DNA from: Lantana camara
Taxonomy: Eukaryota > Streptophyta > Magnoliopsida > Lamiales > Verbenaceae
Assembly: GCA_037501455.1 (NCBI GenBank)
Contig: CM074858.1
Span: 41,661,001-41,725,000 of the forward strand
Direction: 5' to 3'
DNA: 64,000 bases
Part shown: piece by piece, positions 34,131 through 47,271 of the stretch
Layout of the letters: every line of letters begins with the position of its first letter
How positions within the stretch are numbered: position 1 is the first letter of the stretch
Made by a program: the position numbers and the translations under genes
Notes under the pieces: model-generated
The model's database searches: none
What the model saw: only the letters and a program-made list of their open reading frames with translations
What the model was told of the DNA's origin: nothing

Positions 34131-37100
34131 TGTGACACCCCATCTTCTCCGCAATCCAGGTACGACGTTACGGGAGAGTTTAATTCCGTAATTTCGTGAC
34201 TTATGTGTAATTCGCATGCCTTTTGTGTTAATTTGCAAATTATTTAATTATGTGCACATTATAACTTAATTAATGTTCTTGGACTCAATCGTCCAATATT
34301 TGAAAATTAAGTACCTAATTATAATTAGGGTATTTGAGCCTTCGTGGCTACCTTGAGCTCGGGAATTCGAATGCGAATTCCAACCTTGTTATTAAGTTCG
34401 TTTTGGTGATTCGGATTTAATGAATTAACCTTTTTATTTTCTAAAGTCGTTTGATTGCCATACTGCTTTAAAATCCAATCCGTTTGGACTGGATCTTTTT
34501 GACCCGAACCGTTTTCACTTGACCCTACCCATTTTTGGCTCTAAAAAGAGATGGAATATCAGCCATCCCTCTCCCATTTCTCACGTTGGAAACAAGAAGA
34601 GAAGAAAGAAGGGTTTTTCCCACTCCCACACCTTGAGCTCAAGATTCCGTCTCCAGTTCTCGCCCGATCAACAATATAAGTTTGCCTAGGTACACCCGGG
34701 GTGGTGTTCCGCGATCCGAGTTGATTCCGGGGTGAATCATTTATCTCGTTCTTGGCCACGGTGATATAAGGTGAGGTTTAGGTTTGTTTTATTTTAGTTA
34801 ATGCGACCTACGACCCTATATGCTCGTTTTCAAGACCGCATGTGAATATACTATATGTATACTAAATATGTGTCTTATATTATGTTATGAATCTTGTTAA
34901 TTCGATTTAATATGAATTCTTCTAAAATTATACGTGTGGGTGTATATAAGCTTAAAGTGGTTTTGCAAAGAGGCTATGCTCCAAACCATGTAGTGTCAAG
35001 CGAACTATGGATATCCCTCAGCATATTATGAATTTGGAAGACACTGAGAGGTATGTGTATAGCATATCCCGAGTTGCACGGTATGTGTTGCCCCCGCACG
35101 TGAGGCACCACATCCCCCGCACTATGGCTCAACACGAGTAACGAAATAAGAAGTCCGCACCCGTATCAAACCATAGCGAACGGGAGACAAACAAAACCAC
35201 CCTCCTAAGCTAGGCGGAACTTAGACCCTGTAATTATAACCAAACAACAAAACATAATGAATCGGAAAACTAAAATCCAAACACATGCCTTGGCTGCAGG
35301 CCTGCAGAAATTAAACACACGAACCATAAGCAGACTTGGGCACCTGAGTCCTCCCTTTCACTCATACTAAAACCCAGTAAGGGCAATTCAATAACAAATA
35401 CACAAATATTCAAGTTCATAATATTACAGAAACGAATCATGCATAATTTAAATACAAATGCGAGTGCAGAGACTCTTCTAACTTAACTTGACAGACTCAA
35501 AGACTCAACCCCACACCACCTAGCTCGAACTCCAATGCCAAACCTGCGCACTAAAAGGTTGGGGAGGGAGAGGGTCAGTCTCTAGAAGACTGAGTGAGCA
35601 GGAGAAATATACGTATATAAAAACATGCACATGCAAGTCATAAACCCCGAGCATGGTTTTATTTAAAGTTAGTTCCCAAAAAGGGCAAGAGAACGACTAA
35701 GCAATGCTCGGACTTTATGACTAATCATATTAAATTTATTAAGTGCATAATTCATACATAAACATAAAGGCTCGGCTAGTGAGCGTGCATTATCTCCAAC
35801 CGAACTCCGACCGTGTACGACAAATATCATTGATACATTAAATAAGTGATCATGCAATATACCATAATACACACAAATCACATATCATATCCAAAAACAT
35901 ATTCGTTTGGGAAATCCGTGTCCCGGCCTTCCCGCACGGTGCCTATCAATATAACATAATCATAATCATAAAATAAGTTTCAACCTTCTACCTCTGGGTG
36001 GTGGACGGGTTTGCAAGGCCCGACCACCTAAACATATCAATATGGCAATTGAGGTTCATGAGTCCTCAAAGCCCGGTTAGCGTTTCCTCGTCAAAAACTC
36101 CTTAACGAGGTCCGTTTCGCCGTAATCAATATGGGACTAATGTACGGGATCACCGTCGGCCCGATGCCTCCCCGGATAGCCACATAAACTAAGTCCCTGG
36201 GCCCGTGTTCAATACATGTTCTCGCCAACATATTTAATTCATGAGAAACACAATACATTGTGACGTAATTAATACGTTCATAACCGTTGAGAAAATATTT
36301 ACTCAATGACTCCATTTGAAAACAATATATAGATATATCTTAGGTTTTTGGCCAAAACATGTCATATGAGGTTGTAGGGTTCAATACGTAACTAGAACGA
36401 AAACACCCTCACCTGGAACATAGCGATACAAGTATACGAGTTACCGAGCTCTAGTTGATCAAGATTTCTCCGCCCTGGAGATAACTGTACAAAGGACAAT
36501 GCAACGTGTTCGTGAGACTCAAGACTCCAAATGAACCATATATGATGCACGGCATGTTATGCACATGATATGAATGCATAAAAGATGATATTATGTCATG
36601 AACACGTTCATGTGTATTATTAATGCATTTAAGGCATATAAACAAGCCATTCATTCAAGTACTTTCAAGAAATGAAGATATCATACTCATTTGTTTCATA
36701 TCCTTCTATGAATCATGCCAAGTCGAGTCAATCAATCAATTTTAATCACTAAACGAAGGTTTCCCATTCTTTCCACTCGTAATTCATAGTACTTTAAGTC
36801 AAGAATTCCAAACAGCAATTTATAATTTAAACCAATTAGGCCTTCCAATCATTCCATGAATTAAATCCATAATTCATAAATCATATATTTCACATTTTAT
36901 AACAATTCAATTCAAGAATTCAAATAACGATCATATCAGGTACTATAGCACGTTAATACTTAGAAAATAAACATTTAATTACATTCAAATCCTAATCGAA
37001 AATTAAATAACATGAAATAGATAACAATTTAATTTCCATAATTCAATTAAATCAAAGAATATTTAATATATAATAAACATATATATCTAAATATATATAC

Positions 37101-37242
37101 ATATATATATATACACGTATGGATATGCATGCAAAAACTAAAATCCCATGCATACAAATATTTCTAGATACATATGTATATATAACATGCATGCACATGC
37201 AAACATTAAACAATTAGGTATGCATGCATTTCATGCATTCAT

Positions 37243-37245
<3 letters not shown>

Positions 37246-37288
<43 letters not shown>
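37246..37288. repeat. (TA)n microsatellite
   Basis: About 21 TA units. The same locus in the right LTR (44292-44312) has about 10, which accounts for part of the LTR length difference. Confidence 0.95.
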
Positions 37289-37292
<4 letters not shown>

Positions 37293-37445
37293 TTCACGCA
37301 CAATAAAGCACATACAATCAAATTCCCATGCATAACATACTATATTACATATATATATTACATACACAATCCCAAACCCAACCTGCATGCACAAGGAAGG
37401 AAATTACAGCAGAAAAAGATGCAGTAGCTTCTGTATAAGGCCTAC

Positions 37446-37490
37446 CCGGCCGGCGCTTTCCATGGCTAAGATCTCCCCGCTCGGGGAGAT
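37446..37490. repeat. Palindromes in LARD2 left LTR
   Basis: ATCTCCCCGCTCGGGGAGAT (37471-37490; 8-bp arms) is preceded by an imperfect CCCGGCCGGC-centred unit. The right LTR has GATCTCCCCACCCGGGGAG (44494-44512, extending to 44515), with the loop changed and arms kept. Confidence 0.8.
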
Positions 37491-38819
37491 CCATTCCAGG
37501 CGCAAAGCAGCAGTTCAAATGAAGGTTTATCCCCTGTTTTAAATGCATGATCACACAGCAGCAGGTAGCAACAATATAGGCAATCAATCAGTGGCAAAAT
37601 GGCACAAAACTCCCACAAAATAATTAAAAACCAATAGCCTAGAAGCAAGGAAGAAAGAGCAGCCGCAGACGCAGCAGTTCATGCCAAAAAAAGCAGGGCA
37701 GCGCCTCACAAAACAGGGCACAACCATTCCAACACTTACTCAACATGATCAGGTATATATGTACAACAAACAAGGCAAAAATGAGCAGCAAATGACAGCA
37801 AAATGAGGCCTAAAACGCAGCAGCAACAGTACATCGAGAGAGAGGAAAAAAAATTCAATCCCATTTCATGTCTTTCATAACAAGTTCATTAATGGTAACT
37901 CATTTAATAGCCAACTACCACAAAATAAATGATCATAGATGAAAAGAGGGAGTCAATACAATCATATTCATGCTTGGAATCAACCAAATTCATCAACGAA
38001 TGAAAGAGATATCAACATATGCACCCATAACCTACCATTTCGTATCTTCAGCCATAAATCCATGAAAGCATGCTCAAAATTGGGGATGAATAGATCAAAA
38101 TGACTCTAAATGAATTTATAACACAATCCTAAACTCACCTTGTTGATTGGATGGAAGATGGAAGAGATTTGAGATTGAATCTCCAAGGGTGGCAAGACCT
38201 ACGGGATTTTCTAGAGCAGGAGATCTTTGGCTGATTTTTTCCTTATGTGTAAAGGTTGGTTCGGTTCAAGGAGATAAGGATCAGTTAAAGGGATGAGTTA
38301 GGGTTCCAATGCCTCTAACCATGGTTAATTTGGTCAAGGTTTGGATGAGTTATGGTCATTTTATTGAGCTGTGGCAGTTTTGGCGTCCGTTACATGTTTC
38401 GGTTGAATTTTGGAGGTTCAAATGGTCTTAGAAAAATATGAGGTTAAATTCATTAAACCCGAATTTTCATTACGAGTTCAACGAAGTTGACGAAACTCGA
38501 ATCCGAGTTTCCTAGCTCAAGATATGACATACGGAACCAAGGGTGCGCTAATTGCCCATTAGCCCCCGATTTGGTTCCACAATTTAAAAAAAATTCGTTA
38601 CCACGTCAAACGAAGTCGAAAACATCACATGAGCATATAAACATGTTCATAACACATAAATCTACAACATACTAAATTTTCATGAATTTTCGATATCAAC
38701 TCATATAAAAACGAAGCACGTTTATAAAACTCATGAGCAATACATAAATAAATTCATCACATTCATAAAATAAAACAAAATTTAAAGTCATTTATATATA
38801 ATAATCCAAAGTGCTCGTA

Positions 38820-38865
<46 letters not shown>

Positions 38866-39180
38866 TTAATATTACTAACATTTTGATATAATTATCAACT
38901 AATTAATATAAATTCAACATTACTTAACTTAAATATGAATAATTAACATTTTAACATTTAATCAAGTCAACATATAATAAATTTAATATTAAAGAAATTA
39001 AAATATAAATATTTAACATTTTATATATAAATTAAATGTACAAAACACTTATAAACAATTTATTCTCGCAAATTGATAAACGCATACGACACATTAGCAC
39101 AAATGAAAATCCGGGGCGTTACAACCTCTCTCCCTTAAAAGAATCCGTCCTCGGATTCACTACTCGCCCAAACAAACAAT

Positions 39181-39340
39181 GAGAGATTCCCCGTCCCTCA
39201 AAAGCAACAAGGAGAGAGCCCTGTCTCTCGAGCAACAATGAGAGAACCTCGTCTCTCACAGGCAAAGAGAGCACCCCGTCTCTCAAACAAAATAAGAGAA
39301 TCCCCGTCTCTTACAAACCACGAGAGCACCCCGTCTCTCA
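39181..39340. repeat. GAGAGA-CCCC-TCTCTC repeat next to PPT, LARD2
   Basis: Five to six units such as GAGAGATTCCCCGTCCCTC, GAGAGAACCTCGTCTCTC and GAGAGCACCCCGTCTCTC are separated by AAACAAACAATG-like spacers. Each unit can fold on itself. It is homologous to the array at 24060-24193 in LARD1. Confidence 0.8.
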
Positions 39341-41113
39341 AACGAAAATAAAGCAAGGAAGTCTCCAATACTCCCGAGCAACACCACGCAAAACCCTAAT
39401 TAAAATCACTTAAGTCACCTAAAGCAGGTAATAGATATCATCCAAATTGAGTGTCAATTACTTCAAATAATTTAACATGATAGGGAATCAAAGCACATAA
39501 CAGAAAATTAATTGAATTAAATTCGCATGGATGCATGTATCATGGATGCTTCAGGTAACGTTCACCGTAGTTGCATAATTTAAAACTCTGAGTTTTGTTC
39601 TCCAATGCATGATCGTCCTGAAACGGAGTGCAGTACTTGTTTTGGCTTTAATTTCTTCAGTGTGTCTCGGTGAAGCCATGATAAATCCTCTTCGAATTTT
39701 ATTCTTGATTCCCTTCTGACTTTTATTGCTTCTAATCCTCTTCGAATTTTCATCATCTTCCATAATCTTCATTCAACCAAACCAACTAATTTTAAGTAAC
39801 CGTGCTTGACCTCTCATATACTATTAGATCATCCGTCCTGAAATCAGATTCATAGCTATTTTCCTTACTGAAATCAAAGCCCAACATACCATTGAAAATA
39901 ACTACCCTTGACGTCCTTAGAAATTTATTCTCGACCTTAATACATATTACCCAATTCTCCTCCTGTCTTTCGTCCAATTTACCCTTCTTACTCTCTTTAA
40001 CCCTCTAGGGTGAAATTTGGTATTCGGCCCCTAAAATTCCTTAACCGAAGAGAGGACATTCTTGATGATTCTTGAAGTTTGATTTAAATCATCCTAATGT
40101 CCATCCTTGTCGGTTTGTTGCTTATGAAATCTCTTTCCGAATTCATTGAACCAAGCTTTAGTAACAGCATCCCTTTTCTACGATAACTTGAATCGATTAC
40201 CTCTTGACATCGCAACGTAGGAGTTTCCTTAAACTCCCTCATAACTCCCTTGTCTTCCTAAATGTATTTCCATTATCTCTATTAATTATTTCTTCGGCCG
40301 CCACTTCAAGTTTCAATTTTGCCTCTTGGTTATGCTCTCCCCCTTAAGTGTCTATCGTTACACTTTAAACTCCATCGATCCTTCTTTCATCGCAATCCTC
40401 TCAGCTTCCTTTTCAATTCTCTTGGTAATCGAAACCCCCTTCTCTATTCTTATTCGATCACCACACCCCGAAACCAAATCTAGTCCTACTTTCCTTTGGA
40501 GTTCCTTTCCACCGACCTATCCCTTACCTGAAGTTCTTTATTTCCCGAAATCATCTTTCTTATCATGTGCCATGCCACTATTTCTTTTCCTCTTAACTCA
40601 GATGTGGCCCAATCGCAGAGGTACTTGATAAGTGAGGTGAAAGAACTTCCTACGAAGTAAACACTAAAATGCATGTCGGGTAAAAATGTCAATGCACGTG
40701 TCACGCTTACAGCAAGCAAATATACAACACATTAGAGCAAAGAAATCAATTAAAAATACACGCACGAACATAAGTAAAGAAGAATAAATAATTGATGCGA
40801 AGTATGATGCACGTGCTATGAATGTTTTGGAACCTGTCACCAATGTGGTAAGTTGTTAGCTCGGTATCTTTTCCTCGCTCCCCCAATCACGAGGTTACTT
40901 TGACTTGCTAATCATGCTTCGTCTTTCCCATGGTCTTCAAGTTTTCCATGAATATTTGTGCATCAACTCGTACCTTCCACGGTCCGGGATTGAAATTTCT
41001 CAATCCCTAACTTCTTCTACATCCACGAAATTAGCATCCAAATTCCTCCCAGAAATTCGCCCTTCAATAAAGCCCAACTCTTTTATAAAATTACCCGACT
41101 GTATTTTCGAATC

Positions 41114-41374
41114 CTACTTCGAGTTATCACCCTGATCAAGATTCCTTTGTTTATCCTTTACGAGTTTCAATTGGGAATAGAACTTGCTTTCCAATTGCTC
41201 CCACTTTCGCGCATGGATTCCTTCCAAAACATCTTTGCCTTTCTTTACCGTTTCCATTCGTTGCTCCATATGTCCTACTTCGCCCTCACAACATGACAAT
41301 TCAGCTTGGATTTGTAAAACGAACTCAAATCTTGTCCGTAGTATGGTCACCTTCCATGAACTTGAGCTTTCCAC
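41114..41374 (-). pseudogene. Coiled-coil-like ORF in LARD2 interior
   Basis: An 86-codon sense ORF contains LQIQAELSCCEGEVGHMEQR and METVKKGKDVLEGIHARKWE, a Glu/Lys-rich run able to form a coiled coil. The plus-strand LARD3 interior keeps a related reading (56244-56402: IQAELSCGEVELEDMEQQME...TVKK). Shared amino-acid pattern in two copies suggests a formerly translated ORF carried by this non-autonomous family. I do not recognise the protein; a captured host-gene fragment or an accessory ORF are both possible. Confidence 0.45.
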
Positions 41375-42137
41375 GTGGCTTAACTCCTTCCAATCCCTTC
41401 TCTACTCGTTTTCTATCTTAGTTAAAATTTAGGGCTCCCGTACTTACTTCTTCCCAATCTTAACCTCTGCCACCTCAGCAACCTCTTTTCTAACCATTGA
41501 ATTCATTTAGAAATTCCTCTTTGACGACTTCTTGGTACTTAATTCCCGCTGCATGTGTTTTAACTTGAATCTTCACAACCCTCGCTATCTCTTCCATCAT
41601 CCGAACCCTGAGTTAAAGCACCCTTAAGGTTCATTCACTCCATTCCTTAAGTTGAATGACCCTGTTGAATCCAATTATGACATCCAATGAAAGAGAGTTG
41701 TATATGTCAATCTTCGGAGTCATAAATATTCCCAAATCGACTCCTATTTCATCAAGTGTCCCTCTATACTTGCATCTCTAAAGTCGAATTTCCATCTCAG
41801 CTCCTAACCTTTGAACTCTAACTCTATCCATGTCTCAGAAAGGACTTGCAATAGAACATTGTTAGCATGATGTTTGGCCGTGGTTTGATATTATCTTCAT
41901 AACCTATAAATCAGAACTCATTTCAAGGATATATGCATGCGATTAGTGCATGCTCATGTCACGTATTTATCACAAAAGACACGGATTCGATGCGAGAGTG
42001 CAACACATAATTCAACAAGATTCAAAAGAAATATATTTTCAGGTTCAAGATCGATGCAATGCACACGTTGTCATATAGTTCCTAAGCTGTATGACCTAGA
42101 CTAACTCAAACACGACTCGAGAACACCGGTGTTTGGA

Positions 42138-45100
42138 TGTAGCACCCCGCACGTGAGGCACCACATCCCCCGTACTATGGCTCAACACAAGTAACGAAAT
42201 AAGAAGTCCGCACCCGTATCAAACCATTGCGAACGGTAGACAAACAAAACCACCCTCCTAAGCTAGGCGGAACTTAGACCCTGCAATTATAACCAAACAA
42301 CAAAACATAATGCATCGGAAAACTAAAATCCAAACACATGCCTTGGCTGCAGGCCTACAGAAATTAAACGCACGAACCATAAGCAGACTTGGGCACCTCA
42401 GTCCTCCTTTTAACTCATAATAAAACCCAATAAGGGCAATTCAATAAAAAATACACAAATATTCAAGTTCATAATATTACATAATTGAATCATGCATAAT
42501 TTAAAGACAAATGCGAGTGCAGAGACTCTTCTAACTTAACTTGACGGACTCAAAGACTCAACCCCACACCGCCTAGCTCGAACTCCAATGCCAAACCTGC
42601 GCACTAAAAGGTTGGGGAGGGAGAGGGTCAGTCTCTAGAAGACTGAGTGAGCAGGAGCAATATACGTATATAAAAACATGCACATGCAAGTCATAAACCC
42701 CGAGCAAGGTTTTATTTAAAGTTAGTTCCCAAAAAGGGCAAGAGAATAACTAAGTAATGCTCGGACTTTATGACTAATCATATTAAATTTATTAAGTGCA
42801 TAATTCATACATAAACATAAAGGCTCGGTAAGTGAGCGTGTATTATCTCCAACCAAACTCCGACCGTGTACGACAAATATCATTGATACATTAAATAAGT
42901 GATCATGAAATATATCATAATACACACAAATCACATATCATATCCTAAAACATATTCGTTTGGGCAATCCGTGTCCCGTCTTTCCCGCACGGTGCCTATC
43001 AATATAACATAATCATAATCATAAAATAAGTTCCAACCTTCTTCCTCCGGGTGGTGGACGGGTTTGCAAGGCCCGACCACCTAAACATATCAATGTGGCA
43101 ATTGAGGTTCATGAGTCCTCAAAGCCAGGTTAGCGTTTCCTCGTCAAAAACTCCTTAACGAGGTTCGTTTCGCCGTAATCAATGTGGGACTAATGTACGG
43201 GATCACCGTCGGCCCGATGCCTCCCCGGATAGCCACATACACTAAGTCCCTGGGCCCATGTTCAATACATGTTCCCGCCAACATATTCAATTCATGAGAA
43301 ACACAATACATTGTGATATAATTAATACGTTCATAACCCTTGAGAAAATATTTACTCGATGACTCCATTTGAAAACAATATATAGATATATCTTATGTTT
43401 TTGGCCAGAACTTGTCATATGAGGTTGTAGGGTTCAATACGTAACTAGAACGAAAACACCCTCACTTGGAACATAGCGATACAAAGATACGAGTTACCGA
43501 GCCCTAGTTGATCAAGATTTCTCCGCCCTGGAGATAACTGTACAAAGGACCATGTAACGTGTTCGTGAGACTCAAGACTCCAAATAAACCATATATGACG
43601 CATGGCATGTTATGCACATGATATGAATGCATAAAAGATGATATTATGTCATGAACACGTTCATGTGCAAATGCATTTAAGGCATATAAACAAGCCATTC
43701 ATTCAAGTACTTTCAAGAAATGAAGATATCATACTCATTTGTTTCATATCCTTTTATGAATCATGCCAAGTCGAGTCAATCAATCAATTTTAATCAATAA
43801 ACGAAGGTTTCCCATTCTTTCCACTCGTAATTCATAGTACTTTAAGTCAAGAATTCCAAACAACAATTTATAATTTAAACCAATTAGGCATTTCAATCAT
43901 TCCATGAATTAAATCCATATTTCATAAATCATATATTTCACATTTTATAACAATTCAATTCAAGAATTCAAATAACGATCATATCACGTACTATAGCACG
44001 TTAATATTTAGAAAATAAACATTTAATTACATTCAAATCCTAATCGAAAATTAAATAACATGAAATAGATAACAATTTAATTTCCATAATTCAATTAAAT
44101 CAAAGAATATTTAATATATAATAAACATACATATCTAAATATATATACATATATATATATACACATATGGATATGCATGCAAAAACTAAAATCCCATGCA
44201 TGCAAATATTTCGAGATACATATATATATATAACATGCATGCACATGCAAACATTAAACAATTAGGTTTGCATGCATTTCATGCATTCGTTACATATATA
44301 TATATATATATGCACATTAACGCACAATACAGCACATACAATCAAATTCCCATGCATAACACACTATATCACATATATATATTAAATACACAATCACAAA
44401 CCTAACCTGCATGCACAAGGAAGGAAATTATAGCAGAATAAGATGCAGTAGCTTCTGTATAAGGCCTACCCGGCTGGGGCTTTCCATGGGTAAGATCTCC
44501 CCACCCGGGGAGATCCATTCCAGGCGCAAAGCAGCAGTTCAAACGAAGGTTTATCCCCTGTTTTAAATGCATGATCACACAGAAGTAGGTAGCAACAATA
44601 TAGGAAATCAATCAGGTGCAAAATAGCACGAAACTCCCACAAATTAATTAAAAACCAACAGCCTAGAAGCAAGGAAGAAAGAGCAGCAGCAGACGCAGTA
44701 GTTCATTCAAAAAAAAATAGGGCAGCGCCTCACAAAAACAGGGCACAACCATTCCAACACTTACTCAACATGATCAGGTATATATGTACAACAAACAAGG
44801 CAAAAATGAGCAACAAATGACAGCAAAATGAGGCCCAAAACGCAGCAGCAACAGTACATCGAGAGAGAGGAAAAAAAATTTAGTCCCATTTTATGCCTTT
44901 CATAACAAGTTCATTAATGGTAACTCACTTAATAGCCGACTACCGCAAAATAAATGATCATAGATGAAAAGAGGGAGTTAATACAATCATATTCATGCTT
45001 GTAATCAACCAAATTCATCAAGGAATGAAAGAGATATCAACATATGCACTCATAACCTACCATTTCGTATCTTCAGCCATAAATCCATGAAAGCATGCTC

Positions 45101-46127
45101 AAAATTGGGGATAAATAGATCGAAATGACTCTAAATGAATGTATAACACAATCCTAAACTCACCTTGTTGATTGGATGGAAGATGGAAGAGATTTGAGCT
45201 TGAATCTCCAAGGGTGGCAAGAGCTACGGGATTTTCTGGAGCAAGAGATCTTTGGCTGATTTTTTTCTTATGTGTGAAGGTTGGTTCGGTTCAAGGAGAT
45301 AAGGATCAATTAAAGGCTGAGTTAGGGTACCAATGCCTCTAACCATGGTTAATTTGGTCAAGGTTTGGATGAGTTATGGTCATTTTATTGAGCTGTGGCA
45401 TTTTTGTCGTCCGTTGCATGTTTCAGTTGAATTTCGGAGGTTCAAATGGTCTTAGAAAAATATGAGGTTAAATTCATTAAACCAAAATTTTCATTACGAG
45501 TTCAGCGAAGTTGACGAAACTCGAATCCGAGTTTCCTAGATCAAGATATCACATACGGAACCAAGGGTGCGCTAATTGCCCGTTAGCCCCCGATTTGGTT
45601 CCATAATTTAAAATAAATTCGTTACCATGTCAAATGAAGTCGAAAGCATCAAACGAGCATATAAACATGTTCATAACACATAAATCTACAACATACTAAA
45701 TTTTCATGAATTTTCGATATCAACTCATATAAAAACGAAGCACATTTATAATACTCATGAGCAATACATAAATAAACTCATAACATTCATAAAATAAAAC
45801 AAAATTTAAAGTCATTTATATATAATAATCCAAAGTGCTCGTATTTAATATATATATATATATACACATTTAATATTACTAACATTTTGATATAATTATC
45901 AACTAATTAATATAAATTCAACATTACTTAACTTAAATATGAATAATTAACATTTTAACATTTAATCAAGTCAACATATAATAAATTTAATATTAAAGAA
46001 ATTAAAATATAAATATTTAACATTTTATATACAAATTAAATGTACAAAACACTTATAAACAATTAATTCGCGCAAATTGATAAACACATACGACACATTA
46101 GCACAAATGAAAATCCGGGGCGTTACA
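42138..46127 (-). repeat. LARD2 right LTR
   Basis: It runs from TGTAGCACCCCGCACGTG to AAATCCGGGGCGTTACA, 3990 bp, aligned to the left LTR throughout. Exon 2 is 43466-43537, donor 45163, hairpin 42629-42645 and acceptor 42597-42598. Its exon-2 donor has decayed (CCAAGTGAGG for CAGGTGAGG). Confidence 0.92.
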
Positions 46128-47271
46128 GTATGGTATGCTTCTTATGTATGAATCATACGTTTTTATGTTTCACGATTTAGGTATGTTTCCTAAGAATCTT
46201 ATGAGTCCTTATGAATCTTACGAATCCCTGGGCCCTGGAGGCGTGGGTAAGGATGCCCGAGGCTGTGTTGGGCCGCCGGGTTAAGCCTGTACACATGCTC
46301 CTTAATGTACGTTGCGGGATCGCTACCCCACATATAGGTATCGAGTTGCACGATGTGGGCCCGTAACCTACGTGCAGACTTCCGAAGAAGGTGGATGGAA
46401 TACGGGAGTGTGAGTCTTATGCATTTTATGAGTTTTATGTATTTATGTTTCGTATGAGTTCTTTTGTTAAGGTTGGAGACCCGTACTCGCTGGGTAATTT
46501 AAGTTTGTTTTATTATGTTGATTATGAAACGGGATAGGAGAGTTTGTTTTCAATAAGAGATTTCTACGCTAAACTATGAATCGATCTGAATATAAGAATC
46601 CTTATGAGTTTTAATTATGAATCTTCATGAGTTTCAATATGAATCCCTATGAGTTTTTAATGTGAATCCATATGCGTCCTTTGAATATATATGAATCCTT
46701 ACGAGTTTTCAAACTTAAGAAGATATGAATATATGTATAAATATGAGCTCTTTTTGGAAAATGGCTTTGGTATGTAAAACCCTATTCCCGGTTCATAGTT
46801 TTTTGTTTAATACGTGCTTTGCTCTATATGTAGATATGTCTTGGTGTGAGTTACCCCCTCACTCAGTCCATGTGACTGACCCCTCTCCCCTTCTGTTTTT
46901 AGTGTGCAGGTGCCGCGTGGAGTTTGTGCTAGGCGGCGTATCAAGTCCTTGGAGTCTGTCAAGTCTTTATCTTGTTCGAGTCTATTGCATTTCATTTTAT
47001 TAGAATTTTGTACAAGTATGTTAATTTGCTATGTAAACTTTGTTAAGTTATATATTTTGATTTCGGGACAGGCTTCTAGGGATAGATTTGAACCCATGTG
47101 TTTTATGATTTATGTTGTTATTCAGGATTAGGTATTTATACTAGTTGAACCCGTCACTTGTTTGTCGGTCTCCCATTCGTCTCTGCTTGATTCATGTACG
47201 GCTTTCCCATCTCGTATGTGGATTAAGCTTAGGTGCGGGGGATGTGGTGACCCACCGTGTCGGGTGCTACA

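Larger units (their letters stand above)
35086..39123 (-). repeat. LARD2 left LTR
   Basis: The start is TGTTGCCCCCGCACGTG (the right copy has TGTAGCACCCCGCACGTG) and the end AATCCGGGGCGTTACA. In minus-strand order: donor CAAG|GTGAGT at 38138, palindromes (37471-37490), exon 2 (36413-36484, 72 nt), GC-rich block (36000-36200), acceptor at 35544-35545 with hairpin CAGTCTCTAGAAGACTG (35576-35592), stem arms ACCACCTAGCT (35515) and AGCTAGGCGGA (35208). Confidence 0.92.
39124..42137 (-). other. LARD2 internal region, no gag-pol, PBS deleted
   Basis: It begins with a PPT (39124-39141; minus strand CTTTTAAGGGAGAGAGGT) and a hairpin repeat array, followed by AT-rich sequence. Short sense ORFs (39772-39551, 40719-40486, 41374-41114) have no motif I recognise apart from the coiled-coil candidate. 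At the 5' end the sequence next to the LTR reads CGAGAACACCGGTGTTTGGA then TGTAGC. The expected GCAAAACC...GGCTC/TGATACCA with the primer-binding site is missing, apparently by a short deletion. Confidence 0.8.
35086..46127 (-). mobile_element. LARD2: complete 11-kb non-coding LTR element
   Basis: Two near-identical LTRs (35086-39123, 4038 bp; 42138-46127, 3990 bp) flank a 3014-bp internal region, and the whole lies between perfect GTATG duplications (35081-35085; 46128-46132). The interior has a PPT beside the left LTR but no gag or pol, and the PBS is missing. Most of the LTR length difference comes from TA microsatellite sizes. The orientation follows from the PPT position. It is the same family as LARD3 (shared U5 end, CACGTGAGGCACCACATCCCC on the plus strand). 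It must have moved with proteins made elsewhere (inference). Confidence 0.95.
34131..47271 (+). repeat. LTR of the truncated element, split by LARD2, no intron 1
   Basis: Pieces are 34131-35085 and 46133-47271, together 2094 bp, from TGTGACACCCCATCTTC to CGTGTCGGGTGCTACA. The C-rich first exon (to AATATAAG at 34680) passes directly into an exon-2-like segment ending GATATAAG|GTGAGG at 34770. The 1-1.6 kb intron-1 region with palindromes found in other LTRs is absent. The second piece contains the GC-rich block (46210-46400), hairpin CAGTCCATGTGACTG (46864-46878) and acceptor GTGTGCAG ending 46909. After 47271 comes the interior of the G2a LTR with no matching duplication. Confidence 0.8.

Noticed and set aside
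33701..34138. 145-codon minus-strand ORF
   Set aside because: It runs antisense across the polypurine tract into the LTR start; no motif and no counterpart in related copies.
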